A stretch of 45,340 nt of DNA, from the IMG/VR virus record IMGVR_UViG_3300027985_001260, positions 1 to 45,340 of that record; one strand, written 5' to 3'. Source of the DNA: a virus. The position numbers and the translations under genes were made by a program. Within the stretch, counting starts at the first letter, position 1, and every line of letters starts with the position of its first letter. Below are positions 24,674-32,205 of this stretch, one piece after another. The notes beneath the pieces were generated by a model. The model did no database searches, was not told the origin of the DNA, and saw only the letters and a program-made list of their open reading frames with translations.

Positions 24674-25630
24674 ATGGACCGCATAGGACTGAACCCCGAG
24701 GATTACGCCACCGCTGGCCGGGCGTTCACCGAGGGAAACCCGGCAACCGGCGTGCCGCCCACGCGGGTACGTGACTACTGGCTGACCGCCGTGCAAGAGG
24801 AGCTGGCCGCCGTCATCGAGGGGGCCGCAATCGAGCTTGACCCCGAGGACCTGACCCAGCTTTACCAGGCAATCCAGGCGCTCATTGCGGCGGCCGTCCC
24901 GGTGATCGAGGATACGGCCGTCCGCTGCAACTGCTATTTGTCGTTGTCCGGCGCGAATCTTCGCCTCTCTCGCTCCGGCGGGCGAACCATGTTCATCAAT
25001 GGAGTCGCACGGGAGATTCCCGAGGCTGGCGTGACTATCGGTTCCGGCGGTCTGGCCGTCTCGACCTGGGGCTATGTCTATGCCTACTGGACCGGCGCGG
25101 CGATTGCGCTGGAGTGCAACCAGACGGCATATGTCCTTGATTCCACCATGGGGATACCCGTCAAGTCCGGCGATGCCTCGCGTACTCTGGTGGGCATGTG
25201 GAGCACGGACGGAACGCCCGTGTTCAATGACGCGGCAAGCTACTGGAACCGTCGCCTCCGCGCTTTCGAGGATTTGCAGACGGGTTCGTTCGCCATCGCG
25301 TCCGTTGGGTTCGTGGCCATTTCCCCATCAACGCCGGTTGACCGTCTGTTCTGGGCTGATTCTCCGGCCGTCGCCGCCGGGTATTCGGCCGCGATCCACG
25401 CAACGGACCTTGGGTATGTTGGGCTTGCGCTGGGGGAAACGTCCGCTGCCGTCTCCGGCAAGGAAGTTTCCGCAAACCCGAAGACCTCCCAGGCCCTGGC
25501 CCTGTCTGTGGGAAGGGTGTTTGCGTTCACCGAGGGGCGGCACAAAGTGTACTTGCTCGGCAAGAGCAACCATGCCAGCAACGCGGCCACCTATCAGGGG
25601 TTTACCCTGACGGTTTTCACCATGGGCTAG
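24674..25630 (+). CDS. Tail fibre protein
   Basis: A 318-aa protein. The first 85 residues resemble the conserved fibre base (NPEDYATAGRAFTEGNPATG, VRDYWLTAVQEELAAVIEGA). The rest is beta-rich, with aromatic and small residues, as expected of a receptor-binding shaft and tip. Codon use in the distal half is slightly less GC-rich than in neighbouring genes, consistent with exchange of host-range domains. Confidence 0.8.
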   Translation: MDRIGLNPEDYATAGRAFTEGNPATGVPPTRVRDYWLTAVQEELAAVIEGAAIELDPEDLTQLYQAIQALIAAAVPVIEDTAVRCNCYLSLSGANLRLSRSGGRTMFINGVAREIPEAGVTIGSGGLAVSTWGYVYAYWTGAAIALECNQTAYVLDSTMGIPVKSGDASRTLVGMWSTDGTPVFNDAASYWNRRLRAFEDLQTGSFAIASVGFVAISPSTPVDRLFWADSPAVAAGYSAAIHATDLGYVGLALGETSAAVSGKEVSANPKTSQALALSVGRVFAFTEGRHKVYLLGKSNHASNAATYQGFTLTVFTMG

Positions 25631-25643
25631 AGGAGGAAAAGGC

Positions 25644-26066
25644 ATGTATAAAGTACATCAGGCGATTATCGCCGCAGGGTTTACGTTGTCCGGCCTGGTC
25701 GTCTCCGACGCCGGAGTGGTGGATTTCTCCGATTCGCGCGAAGCGGCGGAAGCGGACGCGATCCGCGCGGCTGCTGCCACCGTTCCCGTGGCGGAGTGGT
25801 TCGACCAGGTGGCGGAGCCCGTCTACCTCCTGGACCCCTCGGACTGGTTCGCGCGCGTGGTCCCGGCCACGCTCCGGGGGCTGCGCAACGCCGAAGCCAC
25901 GGATGATGACGTGCTTTACCTCATGGAGCTTTCGCGGCGGGTCAAGGTGGTTTCGGTGGACACGTCCACCGACGAAGGGCTTTACACGCTGCATTCCCTG
26001 GAAGTGCTCCAGGGCAAGGGGCTCCTGACGGCGGACGAAGTGGCCGCGCTCATGCTGCCCGGCTAG
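25644..26066 (+). CDS. Tail fibre assembly-like protein
   Basis: A 140-aa protein directly after the fibre gene with an AGAGGAGG ribosome site. I do not recognise its domain. The final part (LHSLEVLQGKGLLTADEVAAL) resembles a short linker-helix module. Position suggests a fibre chaperone. It is the last gene of the late operon, followed by a strong terminator. Confidence 0.5.
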   Translation: MYKVHQAIIAAGFTLSGLVVSDAGVVDFSDSREAAEADAIRAAAATVPVAEWFDQVAEPVYLLDPSDWFARVVPATLRGLRNAEATDDDVLYLMELSRRVKVVSVDTSTDEGLYTLHSLEVLQGKGLLTADEVAALMLPG

Positions 26067-26088
26067 GCCAGATCAAGAATGATTCACC

Positions 26089-26118
26089 GGCCAGGTCCCG
26101 CGCGGACCTGGCCTTTTT
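26089..26118 (+). terminator. Strong intrinsic terminator of the late operon
   Basis: GGCCAGGTCC (26089-26098), loop CGCGC, GGACCTGGCC (26104-26113), then TTTTT. The perfect 10-bp stem and U run end the rightward late transcript. It probably also insulates the leftward SHOCT gene. Confidence 0.9.
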
Positions 26119-26124
26119 CTTTGC

Positions 26125-26592
26125 CTACAGTCCGAGGGCCTGGCGCTTGGCCGCCGCAAACTCTTCGGCGGTCAAGAGGCCCTTGGCGTGCAGCTCGGCA
26201 AGGCGTTCGATTTCCCCGGCGGTGCCGGATTGCCCGGCCGATCCCGCCGCGTTCCCGGAGCGGGCGGCGGCAAGGCGGCTCTCCAGCTCCGCGCGGAAGG
26301 CATCGAAATCCGCATTCGCCTTGCGCTGAAACATGACCGTGTTTTCATCCCGCGTGGCCTGCATGACCCCGCCCTTTCCGGCCAGCTCCCCTTCCACGGA
26401 GAGTTGCAGGTATCCGTTCACGGCCAGCCCGGCTTCCTTGAACTGCACGGCCGTGATCGAGGCAAGGGGGATGCGCTTGTCCCCTTTGAACCCGTGCCCC
26501 AGGAAGCCCATGATGCCCTTGCGCCGGATCGTCACCGCGTCCGCGTCAAGCTCTAGTTGCCCGTTCAATCCCGATGCAAGCACGTTTGCCAT
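26125..26592 (-). CDS. SHOCT-domain protein with PH-like N-terminus
   Basis: A 155-aa protein. Residues 1-105 look like a small PH-like/DUF4429 domain (ADAVTIRRKGIMGFLGHGFKG, RIPLASITAVQFKEAG). The C-terminal 30 residues (GEIERLAELHAKGLLTAEEF) are a SHOCT motif, a short oligomerisation helix pair. It is transcribed leftward with the repressor, so it is probably expressed in the lysogen as a moron. AGGAGG lies upstream of the ATG. Confidence 0.75.
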   Translation of the reverse strand: MANVLASGLNGQLELDADAVTIRRKGIMGFLGHGFKGDKRIPLASITAVQFKEAGLAVNGYLQLSVEGELAGKGGVMQATRDENTVMFQRKANADFDAFRAELESRLAAARSGNAAGSAGQSGTAGEIERLAELHAKGLLTAEEFAAAKRQALGL

Positions 26593-26656
26593 GCGGTTTC
26601 CTCCTGGTGGCGTCAGAAATAGCGCGTAACCGTCAGATATTTATGAATGGCGCTGC

Positions 26657-27418
26657 CTAAATCGAGTTCGGGTCAGACTGTAAATACGCAAGCGTTTCCG
26701 CGTCAACCCCGCCCGCCGGGCGCTCGAACCCGGACCAAACCACCGTCCCAATGACTGGCTTGACAGGTCTTTCCGCCGGGCAAATGCCTGGACCCTCGGG
26801 GCTCATAACCACCATGTCCTTGCCCGGCTCCGGCTCTCCCAGCCGCACGATGACGAAGGCCAGGCCCTCGGGTATGGCGGCCCAAACCGCGCCGAAGCGC
26901 GCGCCCTCTGGCTGGCTCTTGAACCAGGCGCGCGGCAGGGGCCAGCCACGGCCCGGCACCTGGTGCAGCGTGACCACGTTCCCGGAAAGCTCCGGGAACA
27001 GCTCCGGGACGAATATATATTCGAGAAGCGCGGCTGGCCAGCCGTGGGCGTCCGGGCAAAGGATCACGCCCATAACCGGGCGGTCCGAACGGTGTTCGAC
27101 CGAGCCGCCGCCCGGCTCCAGGAACATAGCCGCCGTCCGCTTGCTGTGGTCGTATGCCCCGCCTGGCTCCCGCGTGCCTTCCTCGCGGGGGGTTCCCCTG
27201 CCGGTCAGGAGCCAGGCCGGGGAGAGTCCCAGCTTGTCCGCCAAAAGCTCCAGGTCATCGGATGACGGGCGCTGCCCGTTTGACCATGCGTTGACGCGGC
27301 CACGGCCGACCCCCAGCCAGTCACCGGCATTGTTGTAACTCCAGACCTTGCCATCCCGCGCAAGAAATTCCGAAATTACTTTCTTAATTAATTCAAATTG
27401 TTGGGGCCAGTTTGTCAT
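26657..27418 (-). CDS. CI-type phage repressor
   Basis: A 253-aa protein. The N-terminal helix-turn-helix (NNAGDWLGVGRGRVNAWSNG, DDLELLADKLGLSPAWLL) is of the bacteriophage CI-repressor type. The C-terminal part (about 100-240) resembles the multimerisation domain of such repressors, but no clear Ser/Lys autocleavage pair was identified. It should hold the lysogenic state by binding the operators at 27419-27516. An upstream ATG at 27448 would overlap an operator palindrome, so 27418 is preferred. Confidence 0.75.
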   Translation of the reverse strand: MTNWPQQFELIKKVISEFLARDGKVWSYNNAGDWLGVGRGRVNAWSNGQRPSSDDLELLADKLGLSPAWLLTGRGTPREEGTREPGGAYDHSKRTAAMFLEPGGGSVEHRSDRPVMGVILCPDAHGWPAALLEYIFVPELFPELSGNVVTLHQVPGRGWPLPRAWFKSQPEGARFGAVWAAIPEGLAFVIVRLGEPEPGKDMVVMSPEGPGICPAERPVKPVIGTVVWSGFERPAGGVDAETLAYLQSDPNSI

Positions 27419-27516
27419 GGATGGCAAAGATTCCTGTTGACCCGGCATAAAAATATGCTTAGATCGTCAACAAATAGTGGCGCAAAAATCAAAATACGCC
27501 GGGTTGTGATAAATCT
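27419..27516. promoter_or_regulatory. Divergent repressor/cro control region with operator palindromes
   Basis: This AT-rich gap holds GCATA-AAAA-TATGC (27445-27458); CTATGT-CATT-ACATAG (27515-27530) lies across the start of the rightward gene. Both are candidate repressor sites. No confident -35/-10 pairs can be assigned by eye. Confidence 0.55.
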
Positions 27517-27807
27517 ATGTCATTACATAGTGTTACATCAAATCCCCTTACCGTGGCGGCCCCTTGCCGTCAATCCCAGGCGCGCGCCTGGCTGGTCCAG
27601 CATCGCGTGTCCCTTTCCGACCTGGCTTCCCGCATGGGCGTTTCCAAGCAGTACGTTGCGCAGATCATTAGCGGGCAGCGCGTCACCCCGGCACGTATCC
27701 GGGAGCTGGTGGCGCTGGGCATGCCCGAGGAACTGTTGCCGATTCCCGCGCTGCCGCGCCGCCGGGGACGCCCCCCGAAGGCGCGCGGATCGGATTCCGA
27801 AGGCTAG
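27517..27807 (+). CDS. Cro-like HTH regulator with AT-hook
   Basis: A 96-aa protein. Residues 23-70 form a helix-turn-helix (VSLSDLASRMGVSKQYVAQIISGQRV). The C-terminus has RRRGRPPKARG, an AT-hook minor-groove motif. It is divergent to the CI-type repressor, the normal place of Cro. The ATG at 27517 lies inside an operator palindrome, so bound repressor would block its expression; a GTG at 27553 is an alternative start. Confidence 0.7.
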   Translation: MSLHSVTSNPLTVAAPCRQSQARAWLVQHRVSLSDLASRMGVSKQYVAQIISGQRVTPARIRELVALGMPEELLPIPALPRRRGRPPKARGSDSEG

Positions 27808-27830
27808 AGGCTGGCATATTTTTTTGCCGG

Positions 27831-27861
27831 TTGACATGCGAACGGACGGGAAAAATTCGCA
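27831..27861 (+). promoter_or_regulatory. Promoter -35 with overlapping TGCGAA inverted repeat
   Basis: A consensus TTGACA (27831-27836) is followed at once by TGCGAA (27837-27842), with its inverse TTCGCA at 27856-27861, 13 nt apart. The -10 region is weak, so activation by a protein bound at the inverted repeat is likely. It would drive the CII-like gene. Confidence 0.45.
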
Positions 27862-27896
27862 TCGGACCGGCGGAACGGAGAACAGGGGAACGGACA

Positions 27897-28454
27897 ATGG
27901 CAAGACCGACTGACCTTCACGGAGCCATCACGGAAGTTGTTCGCCGCATGGTCAAGGACGCGCCGAACGGCAAGAGCGCGGCGGCCATCGCGGAAGCCGT
28001 GGGCAAGAGCTACGCAACCCTAATGGGGGAGCTGGCCGACGATCCGACGCGCGGCCATAAGCTGGGGCTTGAACTGCTGGTCCCGCTCATGCGCGCGGCA
28101 GGAAGCACGCGCCCGCTTGAACTGTTGTGCGCGGCCATGGGCGGTGCCTTCGTGCCCTTGCCCGGCGTCTCCGGCACCTATCCCGAGGCGCACCGTGCGG
28201 CCGTGTCCGCCGCCTCCCGCTTCGGCGCTCTTTGCCGGAGCCTGGAGCACGCGGTGGACGTGACCGGCCCGGCTGGCGGCAAGGTGTCTCCCGAGGAGCT
28301 GGCCTTGTTCGAGGACGCGGCCATTGACCTGCAAGGCAAGGTGGGCGCGTTCGTGGAATCCGTGCGGGAACGCTTCCGCGCGGACAACCCCGGACTTGAC
28401 CCCGCCGCCGCCGTGGCCGCCGTGCGGGCCGGAAAGGGGCCGCAGGATGCTTGA
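27897..28454 (+). CDS. CII-like phage regulatory protein (CP76 family)
   Basis: A 185-aa protein with an N-terminal HTH (AITEVVRRMVKDAPNGKSAAAIAEAV, then SYATLMGELADDP) and a long helical C-terminus, as in the phage CII/CP76 regulators of P2-like phages. It follows the Cro-like gene and probably governs the lysis-lysogeny decision and early transcription. It overlaps the next small gene by 8 bp. Confidence 0.7.
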   Translation: MARPTDLHGAITEVVRRMVKDAPNGKSAAAIAEAVGKSYATLMGELADDPTRGHKLGLELLVPLMRAAGSTRPLELLCAAMGGAFVPLPGVSGTYPEAHRAAVSAASRFGALCRSLEHAVDVTGPAGGKVSPEELALFEDAAIDLQGKVGAFVESVRERFRADNPGLDPAAAVAAVRAGKGPQDA

Positions 28455-28596
28455 CCTTATCCGCAATCCCTCCTGGTGGCAGGCCATGTCCCTTGCCTGC
28501 CTGCCGGTCATCGTGGCCTTGGCCGTGGTCTGGCGCGTGGTGCGCCAGGCCCGGCGCGACGAACGCCTGGCGCGCTACCTGCGCCGCATACCGTAG
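28447..28596 (+). CDS. Single-span membrane peptide
   Basis: A 49-aa peptide with one transmembrane helix (LACLPVIVALAVVWRVV) and a strongly basic C-terminal tail. It overlaps the CII-like gene by 8 bp. Function unknown; an early membrane-active or exclusion peptide is possible. Confidence 0.5.
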   Translation: MLDLIRNPSWWQAMSLACLPVIVALAVVWRVVRQARRDERLARYLRRIP

Positions 28597-28607
28597 GGGG
28601 TGGGGAA

Positions 28608-28988
28608 ATGGAACGGCCGCAAACCTTAAATGATGCTTTGGAAATGCTCCTGTCCTTGGCCGAGAAGGGGGACACAACGGCAAAGGTTTTCGCCGTGGTC
28701 CTTCAAGAGCGTATGCGGCAGACCGAGGAAGGGGGGTGGACGCCCAAGCACGACGATAGGCATACGGCGCATGAACTGGCGCACTTTTCCGCCTGCTACC
28801 TTGCGGGATCATCGGCCCTTGTCCCTGCTGGCTGGGAGTTCAAGCCCCGTTCCCATTTTGAAAACATGGTTCGCGGAACTGCTCTTGCTGTTGCCGAGAT
28901 TGAAAGGCTCTTCCGCCTGAAGTGGAAAGAGGGCCGCGAACGTCAATCCGCTGGTGACGGCCAAACCGGCCGCCTTGTGGGGGACTAG
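28608..28988 (+). CDS. MazG/dNTP pyrophosphohydrolase-like phage protein
   Basis: A 126-aa protein from the ATG at 28608. The pattern ERMRQTEEGGWTPKHDDRH, then AHELAHFSACYLAG is common in small phage proteins sometimes annotated as MazG-like or dATP/dGTP diphosphohydrolase domains. Catalytic acidic residues are only partly apparent, so activity is uncertain. Confidence 0.5.
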   Translation: MERPQTLNDALEMLLSLAEKGDTTAKVFAVVLQERMRQTEEGGWTPKHDDRHTAHELAHFSACYLAGSSALVPAGWEFKPRSHFENMVRGTALAVAEIERLFRLKWKEGRERQSAGDGQTGRLVGD

Positions 28989-28990
28989 CC

Positions 28991-29266
28991 ATGGCCGCCC
29001 GCGAAACCTTCCATTGTGAGGCCCTGGCCTCGGACATGACCCCGCGCACCTGTCTGCAAAACAAGACTGCGGGAAATATCCTGCCGTGCCCGGACTGCTC
29101 CCCCGGCGTCTGCCGGAAGTGCGGGGAGTGGGCACCGCTGAACAAGGCTCACCGCTGCGAACACTGCCGGGGAACGCAACCGATCCCGCGCGGGGTTCCG
29201 GCCTACCCGCCCGAGGCGGTGCGCGCCGTGTGTTGCCCGTGCTGTGGCCGCCCGGCGGGCGCATAG
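28991..29266 (+). CDS. Cysteine-rich zinc-ribbon protein
   Basis: A 91-aa protein with several Cys pairs (CPDC, CRKC, CEHC, CCPCC) that should bind two or more zinc ions. This type of small protein is common in phage early regions and may bind DNA or inhibit a host enzyme. No family assigned. Confidence 0.55.
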   Translation: MAARETFHCEALASDMTPRTCLQNKTAGNILPCPDCSPGVCRKCGEWAPLNKAHRCEHCRGTQPIPRGVPAYPPEAVRAVCCPCCGRPAGA

Positions 29267-29277
29267 GGGAAACCGCC

Positions 29278-29559
29278 ATGCAGCCCGTGACCGAAGCCAC
29301 CGCCCGCGCCGCCGCCGAATATGCCGCCCTGCTCGGCATAGACACCCCGGCCGCGCCCGAGGATACGGCCGATCCCGCCGCCCTGGTGGAAGGTCTGGCC
29401 GTGGCCGTGGCCGGGCGTCACGGCGCTTGCCCGGCGCTGGTCGTGCGCGGGAGCGCCACCGCCTGTTGCGACGGTGACGCCGCGCCGTGCAGCCGCGAGA
29501 CGACGCGGGCGCGGGCGGCGGAGTGCTGGAAAAACTTTCTTCTGACCATGGAGGTTTAG
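29278..29559 (+). CDS. Hypothetical phage protein
   Basis: A 93-aa, Ala-rich protein with a C-terminal Cys cluster (ATACCDGDAAPCSRETTRARAAEC). It is arranged in a tight run of small early genes. Function unknown. Confidence 0.45.
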   Translation: MQPVTEATARAAAEYAALLGIDTPAAPEDTADPAALVEGLAVAVAGRHGACPALVVRGSATACCDGDAAPCSRETTRARAAECWKNFLLTMEV

Positions 29560-29562
29560 GCC

Positions 29563-29868
29563 ATGGTGCATGATCCCGATTTCGAGCGTTTGAAGTCCCT
29601 CCGCCAGGACCTCGGGTTCCTCATCGCGGACTATCGCGGCGGGGATTCGGTCGTGCGCGCTGGCCTGGTCTGTGCGCAAGGCATGCTGGACAACGCCATT
29701 TCCGCCTGGAAGCGGGAAGGAAGGCGGGAGCCTGTGGACTATGCCGCCCGCGCGCCGGAGCCGGTCAATCACGAATCCCCGGCCGCCATGCCTGACGGCC
29801 AGGACGAACCGCGCGCCCCGCGTCCGCCCGTGGAAGAACGGGTGGAGCGCGGATGCCCGATTGACTAG
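29563..29868 (+). CDS. Hypothetical phage protein
   Basis: A 101-aa protein. The first 60 residues form a predicted helical hairpin (FERLKSLRQDLGFLIADYRGG, VCAQGMLDNAISAWKRE); the rest is proline-rich and likely disordered. Function unknown. Confidence 0.45.
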   Translation: MVHDPDFERLKSLRQDLGFLIADYRGGDSVVRAGLVCAQGMLDNAISAWKREGRREPVDYAARAPEPVNHESPAAMPDGQDEPRAPRPPVEERVERGCPID

Positions 29869-29878
29869 GAGGCCGCCC

Positions 29879-30226
29879 ATGCTCGACGCCTACGCCCCGG
29901 AATGGGTCCTGGATTTCATCCTTTATCTGCTCTTTCTGCTCCTGGCCATGGCCGCCCTGGACGCCCTGACCGTGTGGATGGAGCGCCGCCGGGTGCGGAA
30001 GCTCCAGGAGGAGTTCAAGGGCGCATTCGCGCCTGGGAACCTGCCTGCCGGTTACGTCGATTTCGGCGCATTCGAGAGGCGCAAAAATGAAGCCATGTCC
30101 GCGTTGATTTTGACGCAAAGCGAAATGCGGGCCGAATCGCCCGTCTCCCGCTTCAAGACCTCCGCGCGGCCCGTTGCCCCGGTGGCAGTCCCCGACGCGG
30201 CAGACGCCAAATTCGGGCGCATGTAA
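29879..30226 (+). CDS. Membrane-anchored hypothetical protein
   Basis: A 115-aa protein with one transmembrane helix (DFILYLLFLLLAMAALDAL), then a basic helix and a flexible cytoplasmic tail. AGGAGG at the ribosome site. Function unknown. Confidence 0.5.
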   Translation: MLDAYAPEWVLDFILYLLFLLLAMAALDALTVWMERRRVRKLQEEFKGAFAPGNLPAGYVDFGAFERRKNEAMSALILTQSEMRAESPVSRFKTSARPVAPVAVPDAADAKFGRM

Positions 30227-30240
30227 GCAGGTAACGGAAC

Positions 30241-30531
30241 ATGGCAAGCAAAATCAATCTGATACGCGATGCGGACATGACCGCGAAGGCGGCCTGTCCG
30301 CACTGCGGCACCTTGATCCCGGTGGAGTTCGTGGTTTCCGCCCTGACCTCCGGGTCCGGCGTCCAGATCGTGCAATGCATCGTGCCCGATCCGGGGCACG
30401 GCGGATGCCACAAGCCGTTCCTTGTTTGCCCGGTCGTGTCCCTGACCGCCGACATGCGCACCGCGAAGATGCCCGAGGAGCTGGGGCGGCCCACCGTCAC
30501 CGGCCGCATCGGGAAGAAAGGGGAAGGCTAG
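30241..30531 (+). CDS. Small zinc-binding protein
   Basis: A 96-aa protein with CPHC near the N-terminus and a later C...HGGCH...C group that could complete one zinc site. The C-terminus is basic. Function unknown. Confidence 0.5.
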   Translation: MASKINLIRDADMTAKAACPHCGTLIPVEFVVSALTSGSGVQIVQCIVPDPGHGGCHKPFLVCPVVSLTADMRTAKMPEELGRPTVTGRIGKKGEG

Positions 30532-30535
30532 GCCC

Positions 30536-30907
30536 ATGCCCGCTTACAACTTCCAGAAGCGGTTCGCTCCTGCGGTGGAGCGCGGGGAGAAGCGCCAGAC
30601 GATCCGCGCCCAAGGCAAGCGGCGGCATGCCCGGCCTGGGGAGCGGCTGGCGCTCTACACCGGGCAGCGCACGACCTCTTGCCGCAAGCTGGGCATGGGG
30701 ATTTGCACGGCGGTGCGTCCTCTCTCCATTGACGAAGCGGGCATCTTTGTGGACGGCCTGCCCCTCTCGGACGCGGAGGCCGCCGCCCTGGCCAGGGCGG
30801 ACGGGTTCAAGGACTTTGTTGAAATGCGGGAGTGGTTCCGCGAGACGCACGAAGGCTTGCCGTTCTCGGGCGTGTTGATCCAGTGGACGCCGGAGGGGAA
30901 GGCATGA
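30536..30907 (+). CDS. ASCH-domain protein
   Basis: A 123-aa protein with the ASCH/PUA-like pattern: FQKRFAPAVERGEKRQTIRA, the RPGERLALYTGQRT loop, and the final EMREWFRETH...FSGVLIQW segment. ASCH proteins bind RNA or modified nucleosides; phage copies are common and usually lack a tested role. Its stop overlaps the next start (ATGA). Confidence 0.75.
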   Translation: MPAYNFQKRFAPAVERGEKRQTIRAQGKRRHARPGERLALYTGQRTTSCRKLGMGICTAVRPLSIDEAGIFVDGLPLSDAEAAALARADGFKDFVEMREWFRETHEGLPFSGVLIQWTPEGKA

Positions 30908-31269
30908 CCTCCTCCGCCGAACGTGTCCGCCGCCTTCGTGAGCGGCGCAAGGCCGAAGGCGGCCGCATCCTCTGCGTTCCCCTGGACGGGGAGGCCGCCG
31001 GGCTCCTGGATCAGTGCGCCGGGCTGTACAACCTCGGGCAACTGGACCTCCTGAAAAAAGCCCTCGCCTTCCTGCTCCTGTCCCCGTCCGACGCGGCCCG
31101 GATGCACCGGGAGAAGCTGGCAGAACGCATCCTGACCATGTTCCACGCGGAGGGGAAGCACCCCCGGCAAATCGCCGCGATCCTGAACGGCGCTGGCGTG
31201 CCCACGCTCTCCGGCCGTGGCCGGTGGGCGCATAGCATCATTCAAACGATCATCAAAAAGGAAGGGTGA
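30904..31269 (+). CDS. Small protein with recombinase-like C-terminal helices
   Basis: A 121-aa protein. A basic N-terminus (ERVRRLRERRKAEGG) is followed by a ribbon-helix-helix-like part. The C-terminal stretch (ERILTMFHAEGKHPRQIAAIL, NGAGVPTLSGRGRW) resembles the DNA-binding segment found after the catalytic domain in serine recombinases, without any catalytic domain. It is probably a DNA-binding regulator. Confidence 0.5.
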   Translation: MTSSAERVRRLRERRKAEGGRILCVPLDGEAAGLLDQCAGLYNLGQLDLLKKALAFLLLSPSDAARMHREKLAERILTMFHAEGKHPRQIAAILNGAGVPTLSGRGRWAHSIIQTIIKKEG

Positions 31270-31272
31270 ACC

Positions 31273-31596
31273 GTGAAGCTCTTCCCCGAACGCGAGATAC
31301 AACAGGCGTATGACCACGCCGCAGAAGGCGGCCAAGCGCTGCACGTCTACCGCTCCCTTTGGGGGAACGGCAAGGCCCCGGCCTGCTTCCAGAACGCAAA
31401 GGAATGGGGCCACCTTCTGGACCAGGACCGCGCGCGCCTGGAGCGCACCGCCCACGCCCTCGGGGTGCGGCGCGTCGTGATCCACCTGCCGCGCACCAAC
31501 AAGCAACACGTAGACCTTTGCGGCGCTCCCTTGCGCCGCGCGATCCGGCAGGCCACGGCCGCGCCGGAGCAAGTACAGGAGGCGTTGCCATGCTGA
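31273..31596 (+). CDS. DUF4031-like small protein
   Basis: A 107-aa protein whose centre (ARLERTAHALGVRRVVIHL, then KQHVDLCGAPLRRAI) resembles the DUF4031 pattern of a helix, an LGL turn, a strand and an HxDL motif. Function unknown. It overlaps the next gene by 7 bp. Confidence 0.45.
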   Translation: MKLFPEREIQQAYDHAAEGGQALHVYRSLWGNGKAPACFQNAKEWGHLLDQDRARLERTAHALGVRRVVIHLPRTNKQHVDLCGAPLRRAIRQATAAPEQVQEALPC

Positions 31597-31895
31597 CGAC
31601 GGTTGCCCAGGCGAATAACAAGCAATGCTGCCGGGATCGGAACAAGATGTGCGAGGCAAACCGCTGCATGGCCTGGCGCTGGTGGAAGGGAGACGGGCCA
31701 AAGGTGCAGATGGCCGATAGACAGTGCGCCGTGTCCGAGGAAGAGGCGGGGGAAAGGCCCGCGCGTTGCGAGGGCTGGGAGTTCCGCCCGTGGCCAAGGG
31801 GCGACGGTGCGCACTGGCTGGAGCCCATGGAGTCTTTCTTGACGCATCGCCGTGGGTTCTGCGGCCTGGCCGGGACGGTGCCCCATGACCTCTAG
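31590..31895 (+). CDS. Cysteine/tryptophan-rich phage protein
   Basis: A 101-aa protein from the ATG at 31590, with AGGAGG upstream. The motif CCRDRNKMCEANRCMAWRWW followed by a later C and CEGWEFRPW suggests a metal site. Similar short proteins occur in prophages as hypotheticals. Confidence 0.5.
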   Translation: MLTTVAQANNKQCCRDRNKMCEANRCMAWRWWKGDGPKVQMADRQCAVSEEEAGERPARCEGWEFRPWPRGDGAHWLEPMESFLTHRRGFCGLAGTVPHDL

Positions 31896-32205
31896 CGCCG
31901 CCGCCATTGTCCGGCCCCTGACGCCCGAGGAACAATCCCTGGTTGACCTCTGGTGCGCGGAGCTGCCCCCCATGATTGCCCGCAAGGCCGTGGAACACCA
32001 CCTGGGGGGCATCACCACGCGGGAGCGGCTGGCGCAAGAGGATTCGCGCGGCACCGGCCCGGCCGGGCTCTTCTACGTGGGGCGGGACGTTATGTACCCT
32101 ACCCGCAACCTGGTAACGTGGCTGGTGACAACGCGCGGCGTGCGTCTCTGCACCCGCTCCCGCGCCACGCCCCGCAAGCGCCGCGCCGCCGGGGTGGGGG
32201 CATGA
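31885..32205 (+). CDS. Excisionase-like small DNA-binding protein (tentative)
   Basis: A 106-aa protein. The C-terminal half (GLFYVGRDVMYPTRNLVTWLV) recalls the helix-plus-wing of excisionase/AlpA-like proteins, and the tail is very basic (RSRATPRKRRAA). It lies just before the methyltransferase, one gene away from the integrase. Excisionase is a guess from position and charge. Confidence 0.4.
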   Translation: MTSSAAAIVRPLTPEEQSLVDLWCAELPPMIARKAVEHHLGGITTRERLAQEDSRGTGPAGLFYVGRDVMYPTRNLVTWLVTTRGVRLCTRSRATPRKRRAAGVGA

